Source: Sphingobacteriia bacterium (GTDB lineage: Bacteria; Bacteroidota; Bacteroidia; NS11-12g; UBA955). From it: a stretch of 21,314 nt of DNA. The stretch spans positions 1 through 21,314 of the forward strand of contig JAGKXC010000034.1 in NCBI GenBank assembly GCA_021151535.1. The letters are read 5' to 3'. The notes below the pieces were generated by a model, which ran no database searches, was not told the DNA's origin, and worked only from the letters and a program-made list of their open reading frames with translations. The position numbers were made by a program, and so were the translations under genes. Shown here piece by piece: positions 1 to 7,854 of this stretch. Each line of letters begins with the position of its first letter. Position 1 is the first letter of the stretch.

Positions 1-714
1 GATGGTATAGAAAGAATTGGCCGTTGGTAAAGCATAAACAGTATCGCCGGTGGTTGTATTCAAACCAGTTGCTGGAGACCATGTATAAGTTTTAGCACCC
101 GATGCTACCAATTTCGCTGGTGTTGTACCACCCACGCAAACCGCGGTATTGTTTGGGGTAACCCTAATTACCGGAGCAGTACCAGTTACAAAGTAAATTT
201 TAATCCACTTTGATGTATCATACTGACCTGATTGGTTACAATAGCTAATTACCCTAACCCAACGGTTTACACCCTGAGTTGATGAGAAGTTACCAGCAGG
301 ATTCGCATTGTTGTTCCACGCATTTTGCGTATTAAACGTTACTGAATCACTTGATAACTGCCAACTAAATGAGCTACCAGTGGCGGTGGTTTGCCCAGCC
401 AAAGACAGATTAATAAAAGCTGAATTACCGCAAATTTTATATTGACTAGCAGTGATAGTACCTGCAGTTGGCTTACCTGCACAATACGTTGGGAATGCAT
501 CCCAAATTACTGAATCAATAAAGATATTACCTGCGTTAGCGGCACCTCTTGAAGTACCTTGAATCAAGAAATAATTGGTAGTTCCAGTAAAAGAACCAGG
601 AATGGCAAATGAATACTTGTGCCATCCTTGATCAACTGAATCGGGATTGGTTTTCTTAGCATATCTGGAAATTGCGCCCAATCGTTTAGCGCCTGTTAAA
701 TTCTCCGCGCTTAC
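1..714 (-). CDS. Secreted choice-of-anchor/Ig-like protein, downstream part after frameshift (partial)
   Basis: Reading the minus strand by hand, the frame with codons starting at 714, 711 and so on stays open to base 1, so the protein continues past the window. It has no ATG start of its own and continues the gene that begins at 1021. The first part (SAENLTGAKRLGAISRYAKK, then GWHKYSFAIPGSF, NYFLIQGTSRG and IFIDSVIWDAFP) resembles the second half of a choice-of-anchor J (MAM-like adhesin) domain. Two Ig-like segments follow: one begins YCAGKPTAGTI and contains two further Cys, the next begins APVIRVTPNNTAVCVGG and contains YTWSPATGL. Such proteins are surface or secreted adhesion-type proteins of Bacteroidota, often T9SS cargo; the C-terminal signal would lie outside the window. 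Coding character is clear; exact function is unknown. Confidence 0.7.
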
Positions 715-1021
715 TCAAGTCAATTACAGGTGAACACAAACTCTGTGTTCCGCCAGCCGTTGTATTTCGGCAAGTAAACCTTGCCATGCCTGATCCGCTA
801 AAAGTAGTAGCTGCTGGCGTAGTACCTGCTGCCGTTCCACCTGTAGTTGCATTGGTTCTGCGCGACCAAGTAGCAGCTCCCGGGCCACCGCCACCCACAG
901 TAATCCAACCCGTTGGAGGGAAAGCAGCTGCTTCAAACCCCTCGCCAGTTGTTACCTGAGCTTTTACATTATCAGCCAAGAACATTCCAAGGCCAATAAT
1001 TAGAAGTATTTGTTTTTTCAT
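686..1021 (-). CDS. Secreted choice-of-anchor J-type protein, N-terminal part, frameshifted
   Basis: The ATG at 1021 opens a lipid-free signal peptide (MKKQILLIIGLGMFLADNVKAQ, predicted cleavage after KAQ) followed by a choice-of-anchor J beginning (GFEAAAFPPTGW, later CSPVIDLS). The frame stops at 686-688 after SKRGEFNRR, in mid-domain. The rest of the domain is in another frame from about position 714 downwards, so this is one gene with a net +1 shift (mod 3). The strands expected between SPVIDLS and NLTGAKRLG (roughly 25-35 residues in relatives, from memory) also seem absent, so the lesion looks like a small deletion and not just a one-base slip. The gene lies 30 nt downstream of the type B T9SS cargo gene and has no clear promoter of its own, so the two are probably co-transcribed. 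It could be a true pseudogene or an assembly fault. Confidence 0.7.
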   Translation of the reverse strand: MKKQILLIIGLGMFLADNVKAQVTTGEGFEAAAFPPTGWITVGGGGPGAATWSRRTNATTGGTAAGTTPAATTFSGSGMARFTCRNTTAGGTQSLCSPVIDLSKRGEFNRR

Positions 1022-1051
1022 ATAAGTATTAGGCTATTTTCTAAGTTTCGT

Positions 1052-3865
1052 TTATTTCTTTCCTGAAATCAATAAAATGGTTCCCTGCGCATCCAAATTC
1101 CTGTAACCCATCACCGTTTCATCAAAAATGGCATGAATCAAATAAATATACATTCCCTCTGGAACCAACTCACCATTGTAAGTTCCGTCCCAAGCTTCAG
1201 TTAACGGTCGTTTATCAAATACACATTCTCCCCAACGTGTGTAAACGCTCCAATTCCCTTCCTTCACCCCACAATAAATGAGTGGCTTAACCTCGTCGTT
1301 CAGTCCCTTTGAACCATAAGGAGTAAATGCATTGGGCATATACCATTTGCAATTACAATTACCGCCAACTTCAGCAAAGGCACGCAGATTGTCTACACGT
1401 GTACCACAGGTATTAAAGGTTTTTACCCAATAATTTCCAGAAGCGCCCACCGTAATTTCGGGTGTTTTCGCTCCCGTGCTCCATTCATATTTAAAGTTAC
1501 CAAAAGGCTGATATGCCTTAATCGTATACTTATCGCCCCGGCAAAACCAAAACGCGGTATCCGTAAATACATCCAATGGCAATGTGTCAAAAAACACCTG
1601 CACCGAATCAATCCTTGTTCCGCAATTATTTTGGGTTAACAAGTAATATTTGCCCGTAAAATTGATTGTTCTTTTGGGCGATGTAAATCCATCGCTCCAC
1701 TGATATCCCGTTGCATACGGCTGGGTAACATCAACAGCCCAAGTAAATGGTCGTGCGCAGAAAGTAGTATCTTTCATCTTCGCTTTACTAGGCGGAAAAC
1801 GAACATCAATATCAAATGTATCCAAAGCTGTTCCGCACTGATTGGTAATATCCAAAATCACCTGCTGCTTATTTGAAAAAGTCTTTGGCACCATTGTATC
1901 GCCATCATTCCAAGTATATAAATTGGGCGATAATTTTACAAAATCAACAACAACACTCTTACCACTACAAACAACCGTATCCTTCAATTTCAAACTCACC
2001 GGCTTCAAAATCAACTTTAACTTTAAAGTATCTACCCTAAATCCGCAGCTGTTTTTTGTTTCTAACCAATATGTACCCATTTTGGTGAAAGTTCTGCTTG
2101 AAAGCGTACTACCATTATCCCAAACATAAGTACAATAATTCTGAGCTACATCAATTGTATGGCTGATAGGAGTACTACAAAAAAGTGTATCCTTTAAATT
2201 GGGCTTACTCGGGGAAGAAGCCGCTACAATATTAACCGTATCCTTAATAACACCACATGGATTTGATGTATTCACATATGCTGTTTGCGCAGTAGTGAAA
2301 ACCTTACTCGCATTGGTACTTCCATCGTCCCATTGATAATTTACCCCCAAGGTTTGGGTAGCATTTATAGTAACAGAGGGCGATCCAGTACATAGCAAAT
2401 AATCTGGCTTTAACGTTTTCACTGGAATCGGACATGGACTTTGACAGTTAATAGTTCTGTTTGTTGCAAATGAAACTGTATCAAATGTAATTCCCGGAAA
2501 ATCACCCGGTAAATTCACAGTATAAGTTGTTGTATCCCAACCCCAAACCAATGAATTATTGGTAACGTTGTTGTTTGAAAAACCACATAAATTCTCGCAT
2601 GGATTGGATAAGATAATATTAAAATGTGCACCCGCTTGCGCATCTAAACCAATAGAGGTTGTACCTCCGGCAGATATTTTATCAAAAGAATTGGAATAAT
2701 TAGGCGCTACATAGGCCGTATTACCGTTCGACATTACCTTAGAAACAGATGTTGCACCTGTTGCAGTATCAATTTGAACCAACATTTCCCTTGATGGTAC
2801 CCCCTGAACTGCTGCAGAAATCCATAAATATGCACCATCCAATTCAATATGATGACCAACTTCAGAAGTTACAGCTCCACCAATGGATCTCGTCCATTTT
2901 CTATAACCATCTGCCCTAAATGCACTTACCAATACATTGGATCCAAATGCGCCTCCTGCAGTACCTGCTGTATAAATGGTGCCGTTTGCACCAACCACTA
3001 CTGAACCAAAAGTATTGGTACCAACTGTATTGCCCTTCCATACTTTTCTAATCCCACCTGTGGATTTAATGAAAATTGCGAATGGATATGTTTGAGTACT
3101 TCTTGCCCAGCCAGTTACTACCCATTCATTTCCTACTTTTGAGGCATCAACACCATGCTGTTCAGTATTTCCTAAATCTATATTGTGATTCCAAATTGTA
3201 TTACCACTTGAATCCAACATCGTTGCAATTACATTGCGTTTACCCGTTAATTGTAATCCAGAACCCACAACCAAAAAACGATTTGGATCTGCGATATAAA
3301 CATTATTTAAAACATCGCTATTGGAAGTTCTACCAACCGAAGCCGTACGAGCGGTCCATTTCCATTTACCATTATTCCCAAAATAACTCGCAAAGCCAAG
3401 ATCCGAAGTAATTCCTGCAACATAAGTACTACCTACAATTACGGCTCCTCCATTGGGAGTAGTTCTGATATTGGTAATAATTTCTCTATTGCTCAATACA
3501 CCAAATCGAACTGCCGAAAGTACTTTTCCCGTATCGTTGGTTCTAACTACCCAACCATCGCCACTGCCACCACTCCCGTTACCGTAACCCACATACCAAT
3601 GCACCTTACCACTTACAGCAGTTGCTACTGGTACTATCGTTGTTAATAATCGCGTACCCGCAGCCGGAACATTTTCTGTAATTGTTAAATATTCCTTCTT
3701 AATGAATTGATTACAAAATCCTTGCGCTTGAATAATACCCTGAAAAAATAACAACCCCAACAATAATACCAACCCTTTAACACGATGCTTAAACCCGAAA
3801 ACCAAATAATAGAAATTCATAATTGCAATTGAAGACGACAAGAAACTTTTTATAGTTGTAACCAT
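1052..3865 (-). CDS. Large T9SS cargo protein with five Ig-like repeats and type B (CHU_C) C-terminal domain
   Basis: 937 codons from the ATG at 3865. An alternative start at Met16 (3820) gives a better signal peptide (MNFYYLVFGFKHRVKG followed by a Leu/Phe core and QAQ). A TAGATTTG -7 element only 8 nt before the first ATG also favours Met16. Residues about 50-420 look like a beta-propeller of repeated W-and-G strands (GKWKWT, GNTIWN, YRKWTRS). Residues 480-835 hold five tandem repeats of 70-72 residues, each with one Cys pair. Residues 838-937 are a gliding motility-associated/T9SS type B sorting domain (NAFTPYGSKGLNDEV, YTRWGECVF, WDGTYNGELVPEGMYIY). Family knowledge says such proteins cross the outer membrane by the type IX system and act at the cell surface or outside; the ligand is unknown. 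Downstream neighbour 30 nt away is another surface protein. Confidence 0.85.
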   Translation of the reverse strand: MVTTIKSFLSSSIAIMNFYYLVFGFKHRVKGLVLLLGLLFFQGIIQAQGFCNQFIKKEYLTITENVPAAGTRLLTTIVPVATAVSGKVHWYVGYGNGSGGSGDGWVVRTNDTGKVLSAVRFGVLSNREIITNIRTTPNGGAVIVGSTYVAGITSDLGFASYFGNNGKWKWTARTASVGRTSNSDVLNNVYIADPNRFLVVGSGLQLTGKRNVIATMLDSSGNTIWNHNIDLGNTEQHGVDASKVGNEWVVTGWARSTQTYPFAIFIKSTGGIRKVWKGNTVGTNTFGSVVVGANGTIYTAGTAGGAFGSNVLVSAFRADGYRKWTRSIGGAVTSEVGHHIELDGAYLWISAAVQGVPSREMLVQIDTATGATSVSKVMSNGNTAYVAPNYSNSFDKISAGGTTSIGLDAQAGAHFNIILSNPCENLCGFSNNNVTNNSLVWGWDTTTYTVNLPGDFPGITFDTVSFATNRTINCQSPCPIPVKTLKPDYLLCTGSPSVTINATQTLGVNYQWDDGSTNASKVFTTAQTAYVNTSNPCGVIKDTVNIVAASSPSKPNLKDTLFCSTPISHTIDVAQNYCTYVWDNGSTLSSRTFTKMGTYWLETKNSCGFRVDTLKLKLILKPVSLKLKDTVVCSGKSVVVDFVKLSPNLYTWNDGDTMVPKTFSNKQQVILDITNQCGTALDTFDIDVRFPPSKAKMKDTTFCARPFTWAVDVTQPYATGYQWSDGFTSPKRTINFTGKYYLLTQNNCGTRIDSVQVFFDTLPLDVFTDTAFWFCRGDKYTIKAYQPFGNFKYEWSTGAKTPEITVGASGNYWVKTFNTCGTRVDNLRAFAEVGGNCNCKWYMPNAFTPYGSKGLNDEVKPLIYCGVKEGNWSVYTRWGECVFDKRPLTEAWDGTYNGELVPEGMYIYLIHAIFDETVMGYRNLDAQGTILLISGKK
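1361..2428 (-). repeat. Five tandem ~70-residue Ig-like repeats (coding)
   Basis: Within the type B cargo protein, five units follow one another with Cys pairs at residues 492/537, 563/607, 633/677, 703/748 and 775/820. The first Cys recurs every 70-72 residues and the in-unit spacing is 44-45 residues. Each unit reads roughly K-D-T-x-x-C, then Y-x-W-x-D/N-G or a variant, then N-x-C-G-x-x-x-D. This resembles SprB/PKD-like Ig repeats; each Cys pair likely forms a disulfide outside the cell. The units have diverged in sequence, so this is a protein-level repeat and not a DNA tandem duplication of recent age. Confidence 0.8.
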
Positions 3866-3873
3866 TAATTCTA

Positions 3874-3881
3874 CAAATCTA
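3874..3881 (-). promoter_or_regulatory. Candidate -7 element (TAGATTTG) of the type B cargo gene
   Basis: On the minus strand TAGATTTG matches the Bacteroidota -7 consensus TAnnTTTG exactly. No TTG lies at the usual 17-23 nt upstream; the nearest is 27 nt away, so the -33 half is weak. Transcription would begin almost at the ATG at 3865, which suggests that the internal ATG at 3820 is the real start. Confidence 0.4.
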
Positions 3882-3937
3882 ATTTTTTAATTTTCACTAT
3901 TTTACATTCAAGGTTCTCTATGATAAAAAACAATTAT

Positions 3938-3970
3938 CTTTTGTCGTTTATGACAATTCTTTGACAAAAG
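3938..3970. promoter_or_regulatory. Inverted repeat in divergent intergenic region (possible operator or hairpin)
   Basis: CTTTTGTC (3938-3945) and GACAAAAG (3963-3970) are perfect 8-bp inverted arms with a 17-nt spacer. Inside the spacer a second GACAA (3952-3956) makes a tighter dyad, TTGTC-N6-GACAA, with the left arm. The element sits between the divergent type B cargo gene and gmk, 73 nt from the former and 120 nt from the latter. It could be a regulator site or an RNA hairpin; no run of T follows that would mark a standard terminator. Confidence 0.35.
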
Positions 3971-4042
3971 TTTTGCGTTTTTTACAACAACACTTTCCTT
4001 TTACACATTTTTCGCAAACAACCCCCATACTATCCGAAACTT

Positions 4043-4074
4043 TTTGTTCATTCATCATAAATTAGCGAACTTTA
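4043..4074 (+). promoter_or_regulatory. Candidate promoter of gmk-nadD
   Basis: TTTG at 4043-4046 is followed after 20 nt by GAACTTTA (4067-4074), which matches TAnnTTTG at four of its six fixed positions. The spacing fits Bacteroidota promoters and leaves 16 nt to the GTG at 4091. The -7 match is weak, so this is tentative. Confidence 0.25.
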
Positions 4075-4090
4075 CAAACGAATTACTGCT

Positions 4091-4663
4091 GTGAAAAAAT
4101 CCATCATTTTCTCTGCCCCTTCTGGATCTGGTAAAACTACAGTTGTTAACCATTTACTAAAAGTACTTGGCGATAAACTGTCATTTTCAATTAGCGCTAC
4201 AACCAGAAAGCCTAGACCCAACGAAACCCATGGCAAAGAATACTATTTTTTGGAAGCAGAAGATTTCAAACAAAAGGCAAAAAACGGAGAGTTTTTGGAA
4301 TTTGAAGAAGTATATGCTGGTATCCTTTATGGCACCATGTGGAGTGAAGTCCACCGCATTTGGGATAGCAATAGAGCCGTAATTTTTGATGTAGATGTAA
4401 AAGGTGGATTAAATCTAAAGCGTGAGTTTGGCGATCAAGCATTGGCAATTTTTTTAAGACCCCCTTCCGTAGAAGTTCTTATGGAACGATTAACCAATCG
4501 CTCTACTGAAGTTGAACATCAATTAAAAGAACGGTTAGCCAAAGCCAACTTTGAATTGAGCTTTGAAAATCAATATGACGTTGTGGTTATCAATGACAAT
4601 CTCGAAGAAACACTAGCTACCTGCGAAAAATTGGTATTAGACTTCATCAATTCCCCGGCTTAA
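4091..4663 (+). CDS. gmk: Guanylate kinase
   Basis: 190 residues, a normal length for the family. It phosphorylates GMP to GDP with ATP in the cytoplasm, an essential step of guanine nucleotide synthesis and salvage. The P-loop is SAPSGSGKTT (residues 8-17, Lys15), followed by the GMP-binding stretch SATTRKPRPNETHGKEYYF (35-53) and by VIFDVDVKGG (about 96-105), all typical. The start is GTG at 4091: no ATG occurs upstream in frame near enough, and the protein begins directly with the conserved MKKSIIFSAPSG. nadD follows after 13 nt, a pairing I know from other Bacteroidota, so the two are probably one transcription unit. The divergent gene on the left is a T9SS cargo. Confidence 0.97.
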   Translation: MKKSIIFSAPSGSGKTTVVNHLLKVLGDKLSFSISATTRKPRPNETHGKEYYFLEAEDFKQKAKNGEFLEFEEVYAGILYGTMWSEVHRIWDSNRAVIFDVDVKGGLNLKREFGDQALAIFLRPPSVEVLMERLTNRSTEVEHQLKERLAKANFELSFENQYDVVVINDNLEETLATCEKLVLDFINSPA

Positions 4664-4676
4664 TAATTCAAAATCG

Positions 4677-5267
4677 ATGAAAGTTGGCTTGTATTTTGGC
4701 TCCTTTAACCCCATCCATATGGGGCATTTACAGGTTGCGAAATACATGCTCTCCCACATCCCTGTTGAAGAAGTTTGGTTCATCCCATCGCCATTAAATC
4801 CTCATAAAGTAAACGATGTTCTGATTCCTGCAGAATTGCGATTGGATTGGGTAAAAAAAGCCATCGCCAATGAAACAAACATCCATGTAAATGATGTAGA
4901 ATTCGGCTTGGGACTTCCAAGTTTTACTTTTAGAACAGTTCAAACATTGTATGAACTACACCCTGATATTCAGTTTTCATTAATAATGGGAGCCGACAAT
5001 CTTCCCAAATTTTACACCTGGCAAAATGCCGAAGAATTGTCAAAACAATGTCCGCTGCACGTATATGCCAGACCCGGTTTTGAAAACCCTCCCAATCCCA
5101 TACCTTTCAACGCTATTTGGCATCAAGCACCTTTGATTGACATTTCTGCCACAGAAATTCGAAATAGAATACAAGAAAATCAACCCATCAATGAATGGGT
5201 ACCAGAAGAAATTATCCCAGATTTACTGAGGTTCTTTCATCCAACGGTGGTAGATTTTAACCAATAA
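4677..5267 (+). CDS. nadD: Nicotinate-nucleotide adenylyltransferase
   Basis: 196 residues. It adenylates nicotinate mononucleotide with ATP to deamido-NAD in NAD biosynthesis. The nucleotidyltransferase signature GSFNPIHMGHL is at residues 8-18, with the HxGH motif at 14-17. IMGADNLPKFYTWQ (103-116) and ISATEIRNRI (156-165, the ISxTxxR motif) are also characteristic. It starts 13 nt after gmk. Its last 45 nt overlap, tail to tail, the end of the minus-strand symporter gene (5223-5267), which covers the last 14 codons of nadD; the shared region lies after all catalytic motifs. Confidence 0.96.
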   Translation: MKVGLYFGSFNPIHMGHLQVAKYMLSHIPVEEVWFIPSPLNPHKVNDVLIPAELRLDWVKKAIANETNIHVNDVEFGLGLPSFTFRTVQTLYELHPDIQFSLIMGADNLPKFYTWQNAEELSKQCPLHVYARPGFENPPNPIPFNAIWHQAPLIDISATEIRNRIQENQPINEWVPEEIIPDLLRFFHPTVVDFNQ

Positions 5268-6209
5268 GAAAGCCACCCCAAATGTGATTACAAATGAGAA
5301 CATGGCATAAACCAATGCCGGTTTTTCCATCATGGAATTTCGCAACTTATCGCCCGCAATTAATAAAGCCAGTGCTGTGTTGTGCAATCCCACTTCAATG
5401 GCAATGGTAATACGATTAGGAATTGATAATCGGAAAATAAATCCAGCCAAAAAACCCAGCAACATGCTGCCAATATTTAATAAAATAACATATGGAGCCA
5501 ACATCAAAATATCGGCTGATTTCATTGCCCCTCCACTACTTCCAGCGCCCAAAAACTTGGCCACAAACACAACCAATAACAACAATGGAAGCACGAAATT
5601 TACCGCTTTCGTTAAACCATAAACGTTTTTCCCTAACTTGTATCTCCATGCCATTCCCAGAATCGCCGGAATAATTGTAATGATAAAAATATCGAATAAA
5701 GTCCCCCAAAATGGCAATGCAACATCTGCTGATCCACCATAAGCATGCGGCATTTCCATCCACAAAAACAAATTCACCAATAACGGAATACTAAGCAAAG
5801 AAAGCAAAGCATTACTTACCGTTAAACTTACCGCTAAAGCCACATTCCCCTTCACAAAATAACTCACTAAATTTGAAGTAATTCCTCCCGGGCAAACACT
5901 TAAAATCAAAATTCCAATTTTGTATTCTGGCGATAAATGCTGCCAAATGTCTCTTCCTTTCACGCCTACTCCTGCAGCTGAACTTATCCCTGGAATAACA
6001 TCTGGCGATAATTTTAATACCAATAACGCAAACAACGGAAGCAATATCATTTGAGAAAACAACCCAACCGCCAAACTCTTGGGCTGATCAAACAATTGCT
6101 GGAAATCAGATTTTTTCAATCCCAAACCCAAACCAAACATGATCAAGGCCAAAACTACATTCAGCATCATGTTTACATCTAAGTTAATTGCCCAAAGTGC
6201 CATGTACAA
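5223..6209 (-). CDS. Bile acid:sodium symporter (BASS/SBF) family transporter
   Basis: 328 residues, almost wholly hydrophobic with about nine or ten membrane segments, matching the SBF family. The stretch ILSVCPGGITSNLVSYFVKG (residues about 123-142) followed by NVALAVSLTVSN is the conserved core. VGLHNTALALLIAGDKL near residue 275 is the second unwound-helix motif of the inverted repeat. Family members move organic anions (bile acids in animals, pyruvate, pantoate or other acids in plants and bacteria) with sodium; the substrate here cannot be read from sequence. It lies 24 nt downstream of the LysE-family gene on the same strand, likely co-transcribed. ATG at 6209 is used; Met3 and Met14/15 are possible alternatives. 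Confidence 0.88.
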   Translation of the reverse strand: MYMALWAINLDVNMMLNVVLALIMFGLGLGLKKSDFQQLFDQPKSLAVGLFSQMILLPLFALLVLKLSPDVIPGISSAAGVGVKGRDIWQHLSPEYKIGILILSVCPGGITSNLVSYFVKGNVALAVSLTVSNALLSLLSIPLLVNLFLWMEMPHAYGGSADVALPFWGTLFDIFIITIIPAILGMAWRYKLGKNVYGLTKAVNFVLPLLLLVVFVAKFLGAGSSGGAMKSADILMLAPYVILLNIGSMLLGFLAGFIFRLSIPNRITIAIEVGLHNTALALLIAGDKLRNSMMEKPALVYAMFSFVITFGVAFLLVKIYHRWMKEPQ

Positions 6210-6233
6210 AAGATTGAAAGTTACAACTTCAAT

Positions 6234-6878
6234 TTATTGAAATTCCATCAATAAACAAATAAATTTATAAGCAAAATAACTGGCAATCACCACCAATACT
6301 CCACCAAAATAACGGGTTATTAACTGATAAACGGGTGCGCTAATTTTTTTACCTATAAAATCACTGAGCAACACTTTGCCCAAATCCAAACTAAACAACG
6401 CCAATAATATCCCCATCAAATGGATCAATAATGGCAATCGCTCTTGCAAAGTATCACCCTTGTAACCCACGGATGCGGTAGCCAAAATTCCCACCCACAG
6501 AATAAAAACAAATGGGTTTAATGTGTTCATCAAGAAACCTTTGGAAAAAGTGGCCACCTTACTTTTTGGCACCTCAGGTATTCCTTCATTCTTATTTAAA
6601 ATCGCCCGTAATCCTAAAAAAAACAAGGCAGAACAGGCAACCCCTGTAAATACAACCTGAAATAAGGGAATCACGAAGTAGCTCGACAAACCAAAGAAAC
6701 AGGCCATTGCTACCAAACTTTCACTCAAGAAAATGCCCAAAGCCATTCTCAAACCTGCACTTCTACCACCTTGAATCCCGGTATGAATCAATGTAAAAAA
6801 TGAAGGTCCAAAACTCAAAATACCCAACAATAATCCTTGAGCAAACCCTTTAAATAATGATAGATACCAATCTTGCAC
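6234..6878 (-). CDS. LysE family exporter
   Basis: 214 residues with about six predicted membrane helices, the size and topology of the LysE/RhtB translocators, which export amino acids or related small molecules across the inner membrane. Family marks are SFGPSFFTLIHTGIQGGRSAG (about residues 22-42), MALGIFLSESLVAM and KGFLMNTLNPFVFILWVG (about 108-125). The substrate is not predictable. It is the upstream member of a two-gene unit with the BASS-family transporter. The 173-nt gap between it and the phosphatase gene upstream (6879-7051) contains no clear full promoter and no obvious hairpin. Confidence 0.85.
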   Translation of the reverse strand: MQDWYLSLFKGFAQGLLLGILSFGPSFFTLIHTGIQGGRSAGLRMALGIFLSESLVAMACFFGLSSYFVIPLFQVVFTGVACSALFFLGLRAILNKNEGIPEVPKSKVATFSKGFLMNTLNPFVFILWVGILATASVGYKGDTLQERLPLLIHLMGILLALFSLDLGKVLLSDFIGKKISAPVYQLITRYFGGVLVVIASYFAYKFICLLMEFQ

Positions 6879-7051
6879 GAATAATTCTTTAAAATTCAGC
6901 AGCTCACAAAAATTGCAGCAATACCAAACTTTCTAATGTTCATGTGCAAAATACTACTGAAGGATTATGCAGACAAACAATAACCCGGAATTCTGTGATT
7001 TTTTATTGATTTTAACCAAAAAACATCCAGCAAATCCGAAAATCGCATGAG

Positions 7052-7852
7052 TCAATTCAAATTTTTCATCACCATGTCTGAAAATTCTTCAAACATTTCC
7101 GAATTCCCTGCGATGATTCTCTTACCAAACAAATAATCATTGCCTCCATAAAAATCGCATACTTTTCCTCCTGCTTCTTGAACAATTAAACAGCCAGCTG
7201 CAACATCCCAAGGCGCTAAGTCCATTTCATAAAAACCATCAAATCTACCCGTTGCAGTATATGCCAAATCAATGGCAGCGGATCCCATTCTTCTTATTCC
7301 TTGGGTACCTTGCATAAACTTCTGTAGTAACAAAGAAAATGATTCCATTTTCCCAAATTCATAATACGGAAACCCGGTGGCAATTAATGAAAACTTCAAA
7401 TTGGGTGTGTCGCTCACAGAAATCGCTTTCCCGTTTAAAAAAGCTCCTCCACCTTTTGTGGCCCAAAAAGTTTCATTCATTGCCGGACAGTGCACTACGC
7501 CCAACTTTAACTCATCGCCCTGCCATAAAGCAATACTGATGCTAAAAACCGGCAACCCATGTAAAAAATTCGTAGTTCCATCCAATGGATCTATGATCCA
7601 AGTATTCTCACGCAAATCAATTGCTGCCGAATGAAATTCTTCGGCAACAAAATGCGATTCCGGCACCAATTCTTTACAACCTTCAATCAATTGTAATTCT
7701 GATTGTTGGTCAACAAAACTAACTAGTTGATTTAGGCCTTTATCCTCAACTTGATTACGCTTGATCGTATCCCAGTGTTGTAACTGAAATTCGCCAACTT
7801 GCTTAGCCAATTTAAGAACTGCCTCAAGTATCAGCGAATAATCTTTGCCCAT
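7052..7852 (-). CDS. Inositol monophosphatase family protein (SuhB/CysQ-like)
   Basis: 266 residues, normal for the family. These enzymes are Mg-dependent, Li-sensitive phosphatases that hydrolyse myo-inositol 1-phosphate or related sugar and nucleotide phosphates. Metal ligands are visible: VAEEFH (Glu71/72), WIIDPLDGTTNFLHG (85-99, Asp88 and Asp91) and APWDVAAG (213-220, Asp216). It starts 2 nt after the stop codon of the bacilliredoxin gene, so translation of the two is likely coupled. I do not give a symbol because suhB, cysQ and hisN types cannot be told apart with confidence here. Confidence 0.93.
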   Translation of the reverse strand: MGKDYSLILEAVLKLAKQVGEFQLQHWDTIKRNQVEDKGLNQLVSFVDQQSELQLIEGCKELVPESHFVAEEFHSAAIDLRENTWIIDPLDGTTNFLHGLPVFSISIALWQGDELKLGVVHCPAMNETFWATKGGGAFLNGKAISVSDTPNLKFSLIATGFPYYEFGKMESFSLLLQKFMQGTQGIRRMGSAAIDLAYTATGRFDGFYEMDLAPWDVAAGCLIVQEAGGKVCDFYGGNDYLFGKRIIAGNSEMFEEFSDMVMKNLN

Positions 7853-7854
7853 TA

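Noticed and set aside
6879..7051. Promoter or small RNA upstream of the LysE-family gene
   Set aside because: An AATTTTTG near-match to the -7 element exists on the minus strand but no TTG at 17-23 nt upstream; no stable inverted repeat seen.
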